A stretch of DNA of 64,000 bases from Turnera subulata. Lineage: Eukaryota > Streptophyta > Magnoliopsida > Malpighiales > Passifloraceae. Where the stretch lies: the NCBI GenBank assembly GCA_028386065.3, contig JAKUCV010007228.1, positions 26,675-90,674 of the forward strand, read 5' to 3'. This document shows, in pieces, positions 1-12,900 of the stretch; the stretch's first letter is position 1, and each line of letters starts with the position of its first letter. Both the position numbers and the translations under genes were made by a program. Under the pieces are notes generated by a model. It made no database searches, was not told the DNA's origin, and saw only the letters and a program-made list of their open reading frames with translations.

Positions 1-650
1 AGCATGTTGCTCTTATCATTTTTCTACTTTTGTACATTACCTTAATCTGTTTGTGAACTTGCCTTCACGGTCTAATTAAGTAGGGCATAGTTATGAGGAG
101 AGAAAAATTGCAAATTTACACTCTTTCCCAAAGTCCCAGGAAGGCAGGAACTATACCCTTGAAAAATGATTTTTCCTAAAGACCTACTTGTTTCCTTGTT
201 AAATTCAGCACTGAAAAATCCTAACCTAAATCCGCAAAAGTAATTCCACTACCTCCTACCATAAAATCTGCACATCCAGGCTTGAAAACTTCTTGCTGTA
301 ATCCATTGGTTATAACTGCTCTGGGAGGATGTAGGGTCTTTAAAAAGTTTTCTTTTTAGGGACAGCTAATTAAGACAGAAAATGTGGACTGCAAGAGCTT
401 CTTTAGCCTTTCCAACTTTTTATTTAGGGACAGCCCCACCTAGTGGTGCAGTGCTTTCCACCTCCTCCCACTGCAAGAGGTCCCCGTTGAGGCCTCCTTC
501 CTAAATAATTAATTAGAGAAGGAGAAAGCTAATATATATGGTGAAGTGAACAACGGAAATTGTGCAATGGCTTAACAGTCTTTTGAAGCCTGAGCCAGGT
601 AGAAGTGTAAAAATGGCATTTTCGGTTCAGGGTCGTAGTTCCTTTCTTAC
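1..650. other. Intron of the subtilase gene, no exon recognised
   Basis: The last visible exon ends in a clean donor (GTAAGAAAGG on the minus strand). Both strands of the remaining 650 bases were read for the expected C-terminal subtilase sequence and none was recognised. It is probably one long intron. Confidence 0.5.
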
Positions 651-3600
651 CTGTGGTCATTATAGCAGACCTAATGGCAGCTGGAGACCAGTCAGGGTGA
701 GCTGATTTGATAAGTGCTACTACTCCTGAGACATGAGGGCATGACATTGATGTCCCTGTCTGAAAGTTCCAATTCACTTTGCGGTCATCAATCGGTAACA
801 GAGTTGGTGGTGTTTTGGTAGGCCATGCTGCCAGTATATTGACTCCTGGCGCAATTATATCTGGCTGTTGTAGATCAACAAGAACAAAGTGATCATATAA
901 GCAACCCAAGATTTGATGCATGGTAATTGGAGCTCTCTCCAATGCTAGTCATCTTCTCATTGAGAAATTTATGACTGACAACCTAGTGTTTCAGTTTCCA
1001 TCAATTAATTAGCATACCTTGAGAATATCAGGTGTTATTGAACTTGGGCCTCTAGATGAGAAATGTGCAACCTTAGGTGCCGGGGACTTTCCAATTACTG
1101 TCCTACTTGGTAATACCTGCACAACAGGGTTCCTCCATAGTTCACAACTTCATGTTAGATATCTGGTCTTTATTTTATTTTGCTGCAAAAATATACATTT
1201 GACATTCGACCAACTAAACAGCTAAACTTGTTACCTCCTAGCTCTTATTAAGAAACTGATAATGTAATGATGACACCTAAGAATTTTCATTTTTCTCAAA
1301 GAAAATTATTGTGTATGGTGTCCGACAGTAAGGTATATGCTGCTGTTATATGAACCATCACTTCCACTTACTTGGATGATTGAGAAAGATAGATTTGGAT
1401 CCTTGTTCCTTGGCTAATGCTAATACGGATTGTAGGGATTATATCAACATCGGCAATCTGCTTGGTTGGAGGCTCAACAAGGATCAGTGCCACTGCATTG
1501 GCCTTCTTCGCTGCTGCTTGAGCAATTCCAGCTGATGGTATTGGTCCTACAGTAGAGAAGCACAGAATAACTTTCCCTGTCGCTGGTCTTTTATTCCAAT
1601 TCTCCAGTACGCACGCCCTGGGAGTGTTGCATGATATAAGTAATTGTTGTTTGTTTTACAGAGCTCATTCCATCCTATTAAGTTAGCAGGAAACATGCAA
1701 ATAATCTTCTTCAAACAATTTCTTCTTCTTCTTCTTCTTCTTAAACTAATACCAGAGGGAGAATATTACCCGTCAGAAAAATAAGGAATTGCGGTGACCA
1801 ATCTTCCTTTGATCTCTTTGGTGATTAAGCTCTCTCCCTGTTGAAACATATGACCTTTTATTCAGTCAAAATTAATAGCAGCAAAAGTTTGGGCACAGAT
1901 CATGCTGAAGTAGGATATCTAAATTTGCAACCAGTTGCTTCAGTTCATCAGGGGTGTAAATACTCCTATTCCGTCCCTTGGTTTCCCAAAAAAAAAAAAA
2001 AAAAGAAAGAAAAAGAAAATGAGAATGTCTGGTAAGTTACCATGACAGAGAAGTTACTGTCCAAGACCAACTGGGTTGGAAATGTTCGATCAGTGGAAGA
2101 AGCCGCGACAGATATGCACCAGGGGGCAACATTTCCCACCAGGGATGGATCAGGGCCATCATTTCCTGCTGAGAACACCACACTGACACCAACTTGCATT
2201 GCATGAAATGATCCAATATCAGAATTTGAAGCGAAGAATGGAGACAAGGGTGGAGGTGCACCAAATGAGGCCGAGATTACATTAACTCCATCATGCAAGG
2301 CATCATCAAATGCCGCGAGTATGTCAGCTTCAGTGCACACTCCATCAAGATCCTTGCTCCAACAGACTTTGTACACTGCTAGCCTAGCCCTGGGTGCACC
2401 ACCCCTGGCAGTGCCTTCCCCAAAACCAAAGAAGCTCACATTCTTAACTATGGATCCAACAGCTGTTGAAGCCGTGTGTGTTCCATGACCAAGAAAGTCT
2501 CGAGCTGATCGATATTCTTTGTTCCCACTCATATTTAAGGATCCAAATTCTTGTTCATATCCTTTGAGGTAATAACGTGCACCAACTAGTTTCCTGTTGC
2601 ATACTTTTTCTGGTTCAAACTCTTCTCCTTTAATGCATTCCCCCCTCCAAAATGGTGGGATTGGTTCCAGGTCAGGCTCTTCCTTGAAACTCTCAGATTC
2701 TGGCCATATACCTTTCCAATAATAAAACAAATAGATAGGTAAGCAGTATGTGGTTGCAAATGCTTTATGAAATCACAAAAAAGCATGATAACAGTTGCTT
2801 GCTGGTAAGATAGATATCCAGGTTCTGTAAAAATATAAATACTTGAATTGATCTTGTTGGAAATAAACCCAAAGACCAACTGTTATGTAACATATCATTT
2901 TATAATGAGAAATGTCTCGTTTGCAAAAGCAAAAATATTGGTTCATGATATGTCAGATAGGATTGGAACTTGAGTTATCTAAAAGCTATACTACGAATGA
3001 TACCACTCTCATGTGCACGATTTTTTTTTTTTTTTCAATCTTTGGATTCACTGGAAAGATGAAACTGCTTGCTTTTCTTTTCTTTCTTTATCATATTTGT
3101 GTTTCTTTTCTTGTTTCTGAAAAGAGGTTTCCTTCTGTTTCTTGAGCAGTTTCCATTTACATAAAAGTTCAATTATAAACGTTTACTTGACGAGCTAGCT
3201 AGCTAGAGAAGAAAGCAGCAACGAGACCTGTATCAAAGATCCCAACTACAATGTTGTCACCAAAGGTCAGTTGCAATGGAGACGCTTCAACAGTGTCCAA
3301 GGTGAGGCCTAAAAAGTCCCAGCTTCTGGTTGTGTGCAACTTCAGTGTCTTGCTCCTGAACACAGATATCACTCCTTTCATGCCTGCACTACAGCAATTT
3401 CTTTCTGAATTGGCCGGTTTCTTTCCCATTGAAGATTCTTATTGATATACATTTTAACATGTGTAAAGAGAAGGTGAAAGATGCATTACTGGCCAAGGTG
3501 TTTGCTTGGGTTGAATTAAGCTCGGCTGAAAACCCTGAGAAACTATGCCTGTAGCTATATTGCAAGGACTGCTTGGCTTCTTCTTCACTAAAAGTAAGTG

Positions 3601-3935
3601 ATATTGAGAAAAGAAAACGAGGTCAAGTTCAGCTGACAGAAGAGAAAATGCCTTTATTACTCACCAAAGTACCTTGAGAAGACATTAGACAGGAGCTGGA
3701 TATGAGATTCGGAAGTGATTATGGGGTCATGAAATTGTCTGAGCCCTAAATAGACAATATACACCTGCATAGAACAACAGCGCAATGAAGAAGGGATGAT
3801 CATTATTGGAGATGGAGACAAGAAAAGTCGAAATATGCTTGAAAAGCAGCAAAAATGTACATGAGATGTGGATTCTGACAGAATGAACAAAAGTGAGAGA
3901 AATAGGCCCCAAAAACATTCAGGATAGGTAGCCAT
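651..3935 (-). CDS. Subtilisin-like serine protease (subtilase, S8A), 3' end beyond window
   Basis: A secreted plant subtilase. Nine exons can be joined in frame with GT-AG introns: 3861-3935, 3673-3764, 3490-3587, 3228-3383, 2041-2711, 1770-1837, 1372-1617, 1018-1132 and 651-864 (about 578 residues). The start at 3935 gives a hydrophobic signal peptide (residues 1-25). Next come an inhibitor I9 prodomain (VYIVYLG, then [10 protein letters not shown]), the catalytic Asp in GIFDTG (about residue 140), the His in GHGTHTAS (about 214), the oxyanion Asn in SAGNDGP (about 321), a PA domain (TGKVILCF, exon 7), FSSRGPS, and the catalytic Ser in [11 protein letters not shown] (about 544). The last exon stops in MTT(A), so the rest of the peptidase domain and the Fn3-like tail must lie left of the window. 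No frameshift or stop was seen. The family acts in the cell wall or apoplast; the particular substrate is unknown. A TATTTAA motif about 35 bases upstream of the ATG may be the TATA box. Confidence 0.9.
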
Positions 3936-5863
3936 GTTTTCTGCGCGGAAGAGCCACATGACTGGCTAGGATTAAATAGGTATTTGTATGAGTTATCATA
4001 TCAATTCAATTGTGGTAGCAGTTGAAAAATTGGTTGGTATTGGGTGGTGCATCCCAAGGCTTTTCAGGCTGCAACAGTACCAACATTTCTCGAGTTTATG
4101 ATGATATTTTCCCTTCAAAGCTAGCTAGTTCTTGAAGACAAATATAAGCAACACCTACAGCTTCCTCCCTCATTTCCCCTTCTCTCCCTTTCTCTTTTTC
4201 TATCATCACCTATATCTACTTTTCTTCTTATGCATAGGGGTAGAATTACAACTGAAGACTAACATCATGAAGCTCCATCATATAGCTTAAATACCATAAA
4301 AGAGGAATGCATGTGACGTTCATGATTTTGCAGATGCAATATTTTCAGCTTCTTTTATCCTCTCTGAAAAATCTTAGTTGACTTAAATGATTGCTTTTCT
4401 TTCTTCTTCTTCTTTTTTTTTTTTTGTCACTTTAGCTTCTAGAGCTTTCTTTTTGGAGCTGAATGTTCAAAGAATTTGGATGAGAAGGAACTTAAGAGAA
4501 CAATATTCCAACAGTGGTGCATAATGGTAAGCCCAATGCTTCTTGCTCTCCATACTAATAATACCTTCTATAGTTTGATTCAAGAAATTGGAAAATAAGC
4601 CTGATGGAAATGTATATGTTCCAGAAATGAAGGTTTATTTGTGTATTTTGGGGGATACAATTGTCTCCTATGCATTCTTTGTTGTTTCCTCATAAGCTAC
4701 CTATCTTTTCTAATTATGCTCTTATTTTTCCCCCAACTCTTTCTCAAGTAAGTTGTTTTTGGAATTGGAGGATTCGGATTAGATTTGAGGTTGCTTTATC
4801 TTTGTTTGTAATTTATGTTCCATAAACATTTTCTTGCTTTAAGTATATCCAGGTTCTGGTCCTAATCTATCAGTCTATCTTTTTTCTTCTCTCACCAGCC
4901 ATATGCTTTAAGCCTTGCAAATAGCTGCCTAGTTCCTATAAGCTGGTCCCTGCATTAGGTGGAGACGGGGTGACTAAGGAACACTTTTGTAAATAACTTA
5001 TTCGGATTCGAACTGATGCCTGAAGCCTCTTTCTTTAAAGGCTGTTAAAGAAGACATTTCCTGTGAGCATGGGAATCCTGGAGATGCCCCAACCTGGAAT
5101 GAAAATTGGAGCAATGATCAAAGTCTACTTAATTGATTGGTTAGCTAACATTCGTTTCATTCTTGGTGAGGTTTATAATTGAAAGTTTCAGAACAACAGA
5201 TACACGGACTATCCCTTCCAGTGTAAGTCATCCCCATCATTAGAACTCTTCAAGTTCAGAGCCCTATAGATACTTGCTTTGACATGAAATTCTGTTGCAG
5301 AATTCCACCGCTATTTACTTTTTCCATCATAATTCAAATGAGACAGAGCATCCTAGCTTGCTTTGACAAGCATGAATACCTTGTGACAACATATATAAAA
5401 CATTTTCTTCTGCAAATTCCATGACAGATATATCAAATGGTTATATATCCGTTCAATCTCTATGATCATATACAATCATATTAACTGATTCATACAGAAT
5501 CCCTTCCAACTAGACAAATTGTATTTTACTAATAGTTTAGGAAGAGATATTCATGTTAGACGTTCGCCTTTGAAAATTGGCCGGATGGTTATCTAACTTT
5601 GAACATTTCAATCACTGCCATTGTTTTGAAGTGTATCAGAACATATTCTATAAACTTGACCATGTTTTGTCTGATGCATGTAACTACTATATTGCAAGTT
5701 CCTGCTTTTCCAGATTTCGATTGTGCAGAAAACAAATCTATCACATAGTCCCATGTCTGATAAAAAAGAAATGTGTTGGTCTTCCAACTATACGTATCCA
5801 CTCTCTCCAGAAGCCATGAATTGACTGTAATTTTGAAATGCAAGCAGGGTGCTATGCTTAATT
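3936..5863. other. Intergenic, no gene recognised
   Basis: AT-rich sequence upstream of the subtilase with pyrimidine tracts near 4160-4200 and 4400-4430. It should contain the subtilase promoter. No coding similarity, RNA gene or transposon end was recognised. Confidence 0.5.
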
Positions 5864-5868
5864 AGTAG

Positions 5869-6920
5869 TGATGCAAACGGAGGCAGGCTTAGAGGTTCGA
5901 GGAATGATGCACGCCAAGGCGACCATGGAGGATGCAATGGTGTCAAGTATGGAATTTGGATCTATTCTAACAAGCTCAAAGTTCATCATCATAACCTTAC
6001 TTTCAGAGTCAAGTCCAAAATTCGATCTCACAAGAAATTTAAGAAGAGATGGAGATTAAAGTCGAGAACGCGAAGAACTCGCGCGGAAATTCCTGGAGCG
6101 TGCAGTCTCGGAAATAAATTCATATCTCGAGCTCTACAACTCGGATTGTTGCGATCTTGGACTCTATGGAACGATAAAACGAAGATCTACAACGTTTATG
6201 TTGAGCCCAGAAGCTGAATCTGCCGTTTTCTTTACTCAAAATGCATTTGAAGTCGACTGACAGAATCTGACCGAAAATTCAGTTTTGTCTTTTTTTAATT
6301 TGGGTCAAGTCCATGTAATTGGGTTTAATTATTGTGGGCTTTAGTTAATTAGTTTGGATAAATGTTGTTTGGTTTTATTTGAGTTCGATTCCATGTTGGA
6401 TTCAATTAAAACCTAGTTGTCTTTGGGTTAGATTAGGTGTCAAACTTGGAGACAAAGTCAAAATCCAATTTGACTAGGATTTGGGATTGATGCCGAATTA
6501 GGGTTAGGGACTTAGTATAAATAGGAACCATTACTTTATGTTTATGACAGACTATTTTGAGAGAATAATATTGCCTTTGAGGTTTTTCTTTGATTGTGGA
6601 TTCAATCAAGTTATCGAGAGTGGATTCTCTTGGTTTTATATTAGGGTTTGAATTTACTTATCAAGTTGCTTTGCTTGTGGCGTTTATTCAATTCCTTGTC
6701 ATTCTAATCCCTTTGTTGCCTATTCCTTAATTGAGTCTAGGAGGTGAAGAATAGAATTACTAAAGCCAATTGTTGTGTATCTACTTCTTTGTTGTCTAAT
6801 CCGTGCAGAGATTAGGAGGTGAAGGAGACTTACACGGCGAGTTTGATTGAGATTGACGATCGGGACGAACAGATAGTTACGGAGGTGGAACTAGTGGATT
6901 CTAGGGCTGTTGCCGTATCA
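5869..6920 (+). repeat. 5' LTR of short gypsy-like element
   Basis: Begins TGATGCAAACGG and ends GCCGTATCA. It matches 8884-9933 over its whole length. ORFs inside it are repeated in the other LTR and are not genes. Confidence 0.93.
6516..6525 (+). promoter_or_regulatory. LTR TATA box
   Basis: TATAAATAGG inside the 5' LTR, also present in the 3' LTR near 9532. It is the likely promoter for the element transcript; the R region would start about 30 bases downstream. Confidence 0.6.
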
Positions 6921-6925
6921 TCTTT

Positions 6926-6937
6926 TGGTAGCGGAGC
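6926..6937 (+). other. Primer binding site (PBS)
   Basis: TGGTAGCGGAGC, five bases after the 5' LTR. It resembles the usual plant initiator-tRNA(Met) site TGGTATCAGAGC but differs at two positions. The same 12-mer occurs in four other elements of this window. Confidence 0.75.
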
Positions 6938-7631
6938 GAAGGTTTCAATCAATCATATCCTTTTGTGTTTGTGTTTTTAATTTCGTTCGTGGCCTTTTTC
7001 AATTCTTGTTCTTGTTGTCGATTTTATATTAAAAAAAAAAGTGTCGAGTACTGTTCATCGTTACTGTTCATCGTTACTGTTCACAAAAGAAAAAAAAAGA
7101 GAGTTGAAAATCGACTTGTTGGAATTGTGGCCTTGAATTGCAAGATTATCAAGTGTTTCTTGCAGGAAATTTTATTGGTTGATTGATTGATTGATTAAAA
7201 ACAAGGAGAAGTTGGATTATTTGCTATTTGGGATCGATTTCTGCAGGGAAGATTTCTGCCGGATTATTTCTTTGTGGAGTTCGATTTGAGCTTTTTATTG
7301 TGTTGGGTAATTGTTGTTTCGTAATTGCTCAATTGTGCAAATAATCTTTCACATACTTATTCTTGTTCTTGTGTGTGAACAATCTTTTCTTTCTTGGTGT
7401 CGAAATTGCCTCTAGAATCGATATCTTATCTTTCTTTCTTTAGGTTTCTTTGACTCCTTGAATTAATTGCTGCTGGTTGGTTGCTTGATTGTGTTTATTT
7501 GAACCTAACGTATAAAATTGAAGCAGAATCAAGAGTGGTAAGAGGCTGAGAGATCTTTTTCTGCCAACAAACACGAGAGACACACGTGAGGAGTTTTACT
7601 GCTAACAAATTTCTTGCAGGATTCTTTCACA

Positions 7632-8495
7632 ATGTCTTCCGTATATGATTCAGACCGGCCTGTAGTGATGTCGTACCTCACGGATTTCTTCAACAACCTC
7701 TCCGCCAAATTTGATAAGGTTTCTAGCTCGTTGGCCGAGACTAATGCCATACTAGAACGACAAGCAAGGGTTGTGGATGCACGTCTAGCACGACAAGAGA
7801 GGTTGTTACAAACACTCTCTGATAGCATTGGCGACCACAAAGAAAAAGAGAGAACACTTTTCTATACAAGATGCTTGGTGAATGAGAAGGCTATGAGTGT
7901 TAAGATTGATGGGGGAAGCCACACCAACATGGCAAGCACATATATGGTGGAAAGTTTAGGATTGGAATGTTTGGAGCATCCTAGACCCTATCGGCTACAA
8001 AGGACGAGTGACATGGGAGAAATTGAGGTAACCAAACAAGTCCTGGTTTCTTTTTCCATTGGCCGGTATTTTGACCAAGTGTTGTGTGATGTTGTGCCTA
8101 TGGATACATGCCATATATTGCTTGGGAGACCTTGGCAATATGATAGGAATGTGGCACATGATGGTCGAAGAAATAGGTATACATTCACCATGGGTGAGAG
8201 GAAGATAACACTTGGACCCTTACCTCCAAAGGAAGTTGATGGGGATCAATTGCATGTTAAAAGTCAAGTGGAAGCATGGCAAAAGGAGAAAGAGGCCGAA
8301 TCTTATCACACTAGTCAGGAAGAGAAGAAGGCTGAGAGTCTTGCAAAAGAAGAGCTAGAGAAGAAGGCTGAGAGCCTTGCAAAAGGAGAGCTAGAGAGGA
8401 AGGCTGAGAGCCTTGCAAAAGGAGAGGAAAGCTCAAAAAAAATAAAAGAGAGGAAGAAAAACAGGAAGCCGAGTGTGAGAAAAGAAAAGAGATAA
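7632..8495 (+). CDS. Gag-like/retropepsin protein of the non-autonomous element
   Basis: An open frame of about 287 residues from the ATG at 7632. The N-terminus is short and helical (leucine- and alanine-rich, with arginine near RQARVVDARLARQERLL) and could form a coiled coil. A retropepsin-like domain follows: DGGSHTNM (in place of the usual D-T/S-G active site) and the flap/C-terminal motif CHILLGRPWQYDR with HDGRRNRY, as in gypsy proteases. The tail is highly charged and contains three tandem copies of a KKAESLAKEELE-type unit (about 8323-8427). No zinc knuckle was found, and RT, RNase H and integrase are absent. The coding sequence stops at 8493-8495 inside a lysine-rich stretch. Whether the protein is made is not known. 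Confidence 0.7.
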   Translation: MSSVYDSDRPVVMSYLTDFFNNLSAKFDKVSSSLAETNAILERQARVVDARLARQERLLQTLSDSIGDHKEKERTLFYTRCLVNEKAMSVKIDGGSHTNMASTYMVESLGLECLEHPRPYRLQRTSDMGEIEVTKQVLVSFSIGRYFDQVLCDVVPMDTCHILLGRPWQYDRNVAHDGRRNRYTFTMGERKITLGPLPPKEVDGDQLHVKSQVEAWQKEKEAESYHTSQEEKKAESLAKEELEKKAESLAKGELERKAESLAKGEESSKKIKERKKNRKPSVRKEKR

Positions 8496-8524
8496 AAGAA
8501 GCCTCGAAAGAAATTATTTTAAAA

Positions 8525-8883
8525 GGCTCAAATGAGAGAGATATGAGAGTTGATTATGAGGAAAAGAAAAGTTTGTTTGTACTTTTGTACAAGAAAGCTT
8601 GGTTCAAATCTAACCTTTACCCTCGTCTATCTAGTTTTATTGTTGTTTCTTTGCAGGATTTTAGGGATGCTTACCCTAAGGAGTGGAAGGAACAAATTAA
8701 TGCTAGTTGCATGTTGCTTGATCCGGGAGGAGAAGCTACGTGCGTCAAGCTTGATCATCCACGCATAAAGCTTGCTTCGCAAGGTGAGTATCATGATCAT
8801 ATTACCTCTGATAATGCTGAATTTCCTCTTATTTATTTTGTAGGTATCGATTCGAGGGCGAATCATTTTGAGGAGGGAGGGAA
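8525..8883 (+). pseudogene. Remnant of the 3' end of a gypsy polyprotein
   Basis: Further coding-like sequence in another frame. It includes a stretch ending in DSRANHFEEGGNDA that runs into the 3' LTR, as the C-terminus of several gypsy polyproteins does. This suggests the element arose by joining a gag-protease segment directly to the end of pol, losing the middle. The last bases (8869-8883, TGAGGAGGGAGGGAA) are the polypurine tract. Confidence 0.45.
8869..8883 (+). other. Polypurine tract of short gypsy-like element
   Basis: A purine-rich run directly before the 3' LTR, the expected second-strand primer. Confidence 0.75.
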
Positions 8884-9933
8884 TGATGCAAACGGAGGCA
8901 GGCTTAGAGGTTCGAGGAATGATGCACGCCAAGGCGACCATGGAGGATGCAATGGTGTCAAGCATGGAATTTGGATCTATTCTGACAAGCTCAAAGTTCA
9001 TCATCATAACCTTACTTTCAGAGTCAAGTCCAAAATTCGATCTCACAAGAAATTTAAGAAGAGATGGAGATTAAAGTCGAGAACGCGAAGAACTCGCGCG
9101 GAAATTCCTGGAGCGTGCAGTCTCGGAAATAAATTCATATCTCGAGCTCTACAACTCGGATTGTTGCGATCTTGGACTCTATGGAACGATAAGACAAAGA
9201 TCTACAACTTTTATGTTGAGCCCAGAAGCTGAATCTGCCGTTTTCTTTACTCAAAATGCATTTGAAGTCGACGGACAGAATCTGTCCGAAAATTCAGTTT
9301 TGTCTTTTTTTAATTTGGGTCAAGTCCATGTAATTGGGTTTAATTATTGTGGGCTTTAGTTAATTAGTTTGGATAAATGTTGTTTGGTTTTATTTGAGTT
9401 CGATTCCATGTTGGATTCAATTAAAACCTAGTTGTCTTTGGGTTAGATTAGGTGTCAAACTTGGAGACAAAGTCAAAATCCAATTTGACTAGGATTTGGG
9501 ATTGATGCCGAATTAGGATTAGGGACTTAGTATAAATAGGAACCATTACTTTATGTTTATGACAGACTATTTTGAGAATAAAATTGCCTTTGAGGTTTTT
9601 CTTTGATTGTGGATTCAATCAAGTTATCGAGAGTGGATTCTTTTGGTTTTATATTAGGGTTTGAATTTACTTATCAAGTTGCTTTGCTTGTGGCGTTTAT
9701 TCAATTCCTTGTGATTCTAATCCCTTTGTTGCCTATTCCTTAATTGAGTCTAGGAGGTGAAGAATAGAATTGCTAAAGCCTATTGTTGTGTATCTACTTC
9801 TTTGTTGTCTAATCCGTGCAGAGATTAGGAGGTGAAGGAGACTTACACGGCGAGTTTGATTGAGATTGACGATCGGGACGAACAGATAGTTACGGAGGTG
9901 GAACTAGTGGATTCTAGGGCTGTTGCCGTATCA
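8884..9933 (+). repeat. 3' LTR of short gypsy-like element
   Basis: A match of 5869-6920 with a few substitutions and one small indel. It is followed by AGTAG, the target duplication. Confidence 0.93.
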
Positions 9934-9938
9934 AGTAG

Positions 9939-12900
9939 TAAGACCATGATAAAGCAATACATGGTTAGTATTCTTATTAATGTTTCTATCTTTCTTAGAC
10001 ATCGTATATCAGCCTTCACCGCAGTGCATCATGCAGCAAGAGAGTTGAAACGTTCAATTCCCAATATTGGATAGCTGGGAAATTCAAATGGCTTGTTAAT
10101 TAGGTATTTGAAAAGTCTGGAAAATAAGCAAGCTTGCAGAAAAAGATGACTTATAGGTATTAGTTCATTTTCACCCGTCATCATAACGTGCATTAAAACT
10201 CTACTACATATGCTGGTACAGAATGTTAGCTAGCTATAGTAAAGAGTGTCGATATATTAATAATAACCTAATTTAGAATTGGCATAATTCAATCTATGAA
10301 TTACATTGTGATTACGTTTCATCACACTTCCACTTCACTCTACCTATATAAAATGCAGCACTTGCTGATCACAAAGCTATTATGATCAGCAATGGAGGAT
10401 ATTGTGCAACGTATATCTCAGTGATGAGGTGGTTCATTATATAGCTTTATTTGTGTTTTTTTTTGTATTAAGAGAAAATTAAAAAGGGATCTTACATCAA
10501 GAACTCACGCAGGAGCTGTGCCCGAGATGCGTCCAGCATAAGCTGGCTGGTTCATACAATGTTGTGGTGGCGTAGGAATTGGAACTAAGGCACAATCCAT
10601 GGCAGGCTGGCTTTATTTGTTTATATTAAGTATCTTTAGTGTTTTTGACTGTGAAGAACAAAAGAAGAAAGTTTAATTTCAACATCACTTTTTAAAGAAT
10701 ATACTCAGTGTGTCATACTGTGATTGCGATTTTGATTAATAAAAAGCTCCTATATTTACTCGACCTTCAAGTGTCTGGGATAACTGTAATAATAATACCT
10801 CCATAGAAACTAATACGGAGGCATATTAATTATTGTATGTAGAAGATACCTTTTTTCCTTGGATACAAAGTGTAAAACCGCAGGGGCACTTGACATGGAG
10901 AATGAGGGCGAGCTATATGCCAAAAACAAGTGGTTCTAAATGATCAGCTTGATTTCTTTTCATCCATCCATATCACAGGGTGGTCATTTCCCAGTGCCTT
11001 AATACTAATACAGAGCACAAAGCATGGAGGGGAAGCTCTACATGATAGATTGGACCCATCATCATTCATCACTAACATTCTCTTAAATCATCTCAAGTTA
11101 TTTCGGTGGAATATTAATCAGAAGGTCATGCCTAGTTAGTGATCACAAGACTGGACAGCATTTCATGAAGGTAAAAATAATAATTGGGACTGTGTGATGC
11201 AGATTTTGCAGCTACAATTCCAAATCTTTTGCAGTTATAGATATATTTACTGAAGTCCACAACCGTGGAAAAATGGTGGATGGAGACAAGAATTCTTGTA
11301 TCACCTTAAAATTATGGCAGCAATCATATCTTCTAGACAAGAGATGATCAACCTAAGAAGTATTGATTTTAATTAGTTACCTGCCGGCTTAGGTGGTCTT
11401 TTGTTTTTTGTTTTTTTTTTTTTTAAAGTGATTAATAACGGGACTAAATTTTCCATAAACCACAGGAAAGAGAGGAAAAGGAAAGTTTTTTTTTTTTTTC
11501 CAGTGATCCTGTGTGTTTCTTCTGCACTTGCAGGACCTACATGCTTACTTGATGTGTCCCTCCCAGTAGTACCGTCCTTCACCTTGATGAACTATCAGGA
11601 AACTGAGCACTTTTTTGCCATATATATAAACCAGTTGAAAAGTATCTGCATTACATTTTTATTTCTCCAAACCCCTTTTCCCCTTTCCACCCAAACCACT
11701 AGTTAACAGTAAGAACTGTGCTAATCATATCCAATAGGAATATAGGATTGAACACCACATAAATAGTAGAAAAATATCCTCTCATCAGATTATAGCATAC
11801 TTAGCCAGGCAGGGACTCTTTCCGTTACAGACTAGTACTACTTTGTTCTGGCAGATAAATTTTCTTATGTTCAACTATTCCTGGTCAACCATGAACTCTG
11901 AAGAAGGAGCTATCTTTTACACTTGTTTGCAATAAAACATATACAATTCCCTTGGAGTACTATTGCACCTGCTGTCTGCATGCACTTTTCGCCTTCCTTA
12001 AATATCCCCCAGCTATGTTGTCTGGATATGTAACTTTCACCAGTGCAGTGTAGATGCAGCTAGGTCCTTGATTGATACTGTTGCTAGCTGACTGTTCTTT
12101 AGTTTTGGATGTTTTCATATACTAGTGAAGTTTCCCAAGTAGGGGCAGTTTTTACAGTTGTAAAGGGCTCTCACGGTTCTGCTTCAAAGTTGATCAGGAT
12201 CAGGGTAAACTTATATTTGACATTCTAGTCGTCAAATCTAATGATGGATTAGCCCATTATCATCATCGTACTCGGTGAGCACCAAACCGACAGTATTTAG
12301 GCACTGCTCTTATAAGTTGACGTGTTCTATTAACCCATTACAACTAGCTTAACATTACAGTACTTATTAGATGCAGTGACCATTTGATAACACATCGGAT
12401 CCCCAGATTATGACCTGTGGAGATAGTTGAAGTGTTCGTTTTACCTTGATGATTCAACCTATAAACTTTCTTAAAAAAATATGTCAATATATCCCATGCT
12501 TCGCATGTGAGTGAAATTTCTAGTGATCAAAATTTTGTCACAGATCTGTAAGTTTTGTCAAGACTGTGGCAATAACACACCATAAGCAAAAACAGAAAGA
12601 ACCAAAAGATTATTTAGCGTACAAATTAAAGGGAGTAGATTCATCTGTAAGTTATTATATGTCTACCGACTACCATATCTTGTCTTGGCCCGGATGTGAA
12701 ACTGTATCGAGAAAAGAAAAGAAAGTAGGGAGTCATGCTCATGCCCACCTAGATGGTGGTTATTTTATAATCAAAATGTTAATAATACCATCAAGAAATA
12801 ATGGTAGGTAAAGTGGTTGCCAGTTTCTTGTAAGTGTGGTATATACCATGCACACACTACTGCATTATATATGGACATTATATATGGAATTGTAGTGTAG

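Larger units (their letters stand above)
5869..9933 (+). mobile_element. Non-autonomous Ty3/gypsy-like LTR retrotransposon
   Basis: A complete element of 4,065 bases with two near-identical LTRs (5869-6920 and 8884-9933), both starting TG and ending CA. It is flanked by the 5-base target duplication AGTAG (5864-5868 and 9934-9938). A primer binding site follows the 5' LTR and a polypurine tract precedes the 3' LTR. The interior codes only for a gag-like/protease protein, with no reverse transcriptase, RNase H or integrase, so it must move using proteins from another element. By eye the LTRs differ at about 14 sites in 1,050, suggesting a recent insertion. Confidence 0.93.

Noticed and set aside
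5849..6217. Frame at the start of the short gypsy LTR, repeated at 8543-9232
   Set aside because: Present in both LTRs and crosses the element boundary, so it is LTR sequence and not a gene.
6926..6937. PBS motifs considered as pieces of tRNA genes
   Set aside because: Only the 12-base stretch matches a tRNA end; no cloverleaf or internal promoter boxes around any of the five sites.
11373..11706. Frames over T/A homopolymers
   Set aside because: Low-complexity translation, no motif, no splice context.
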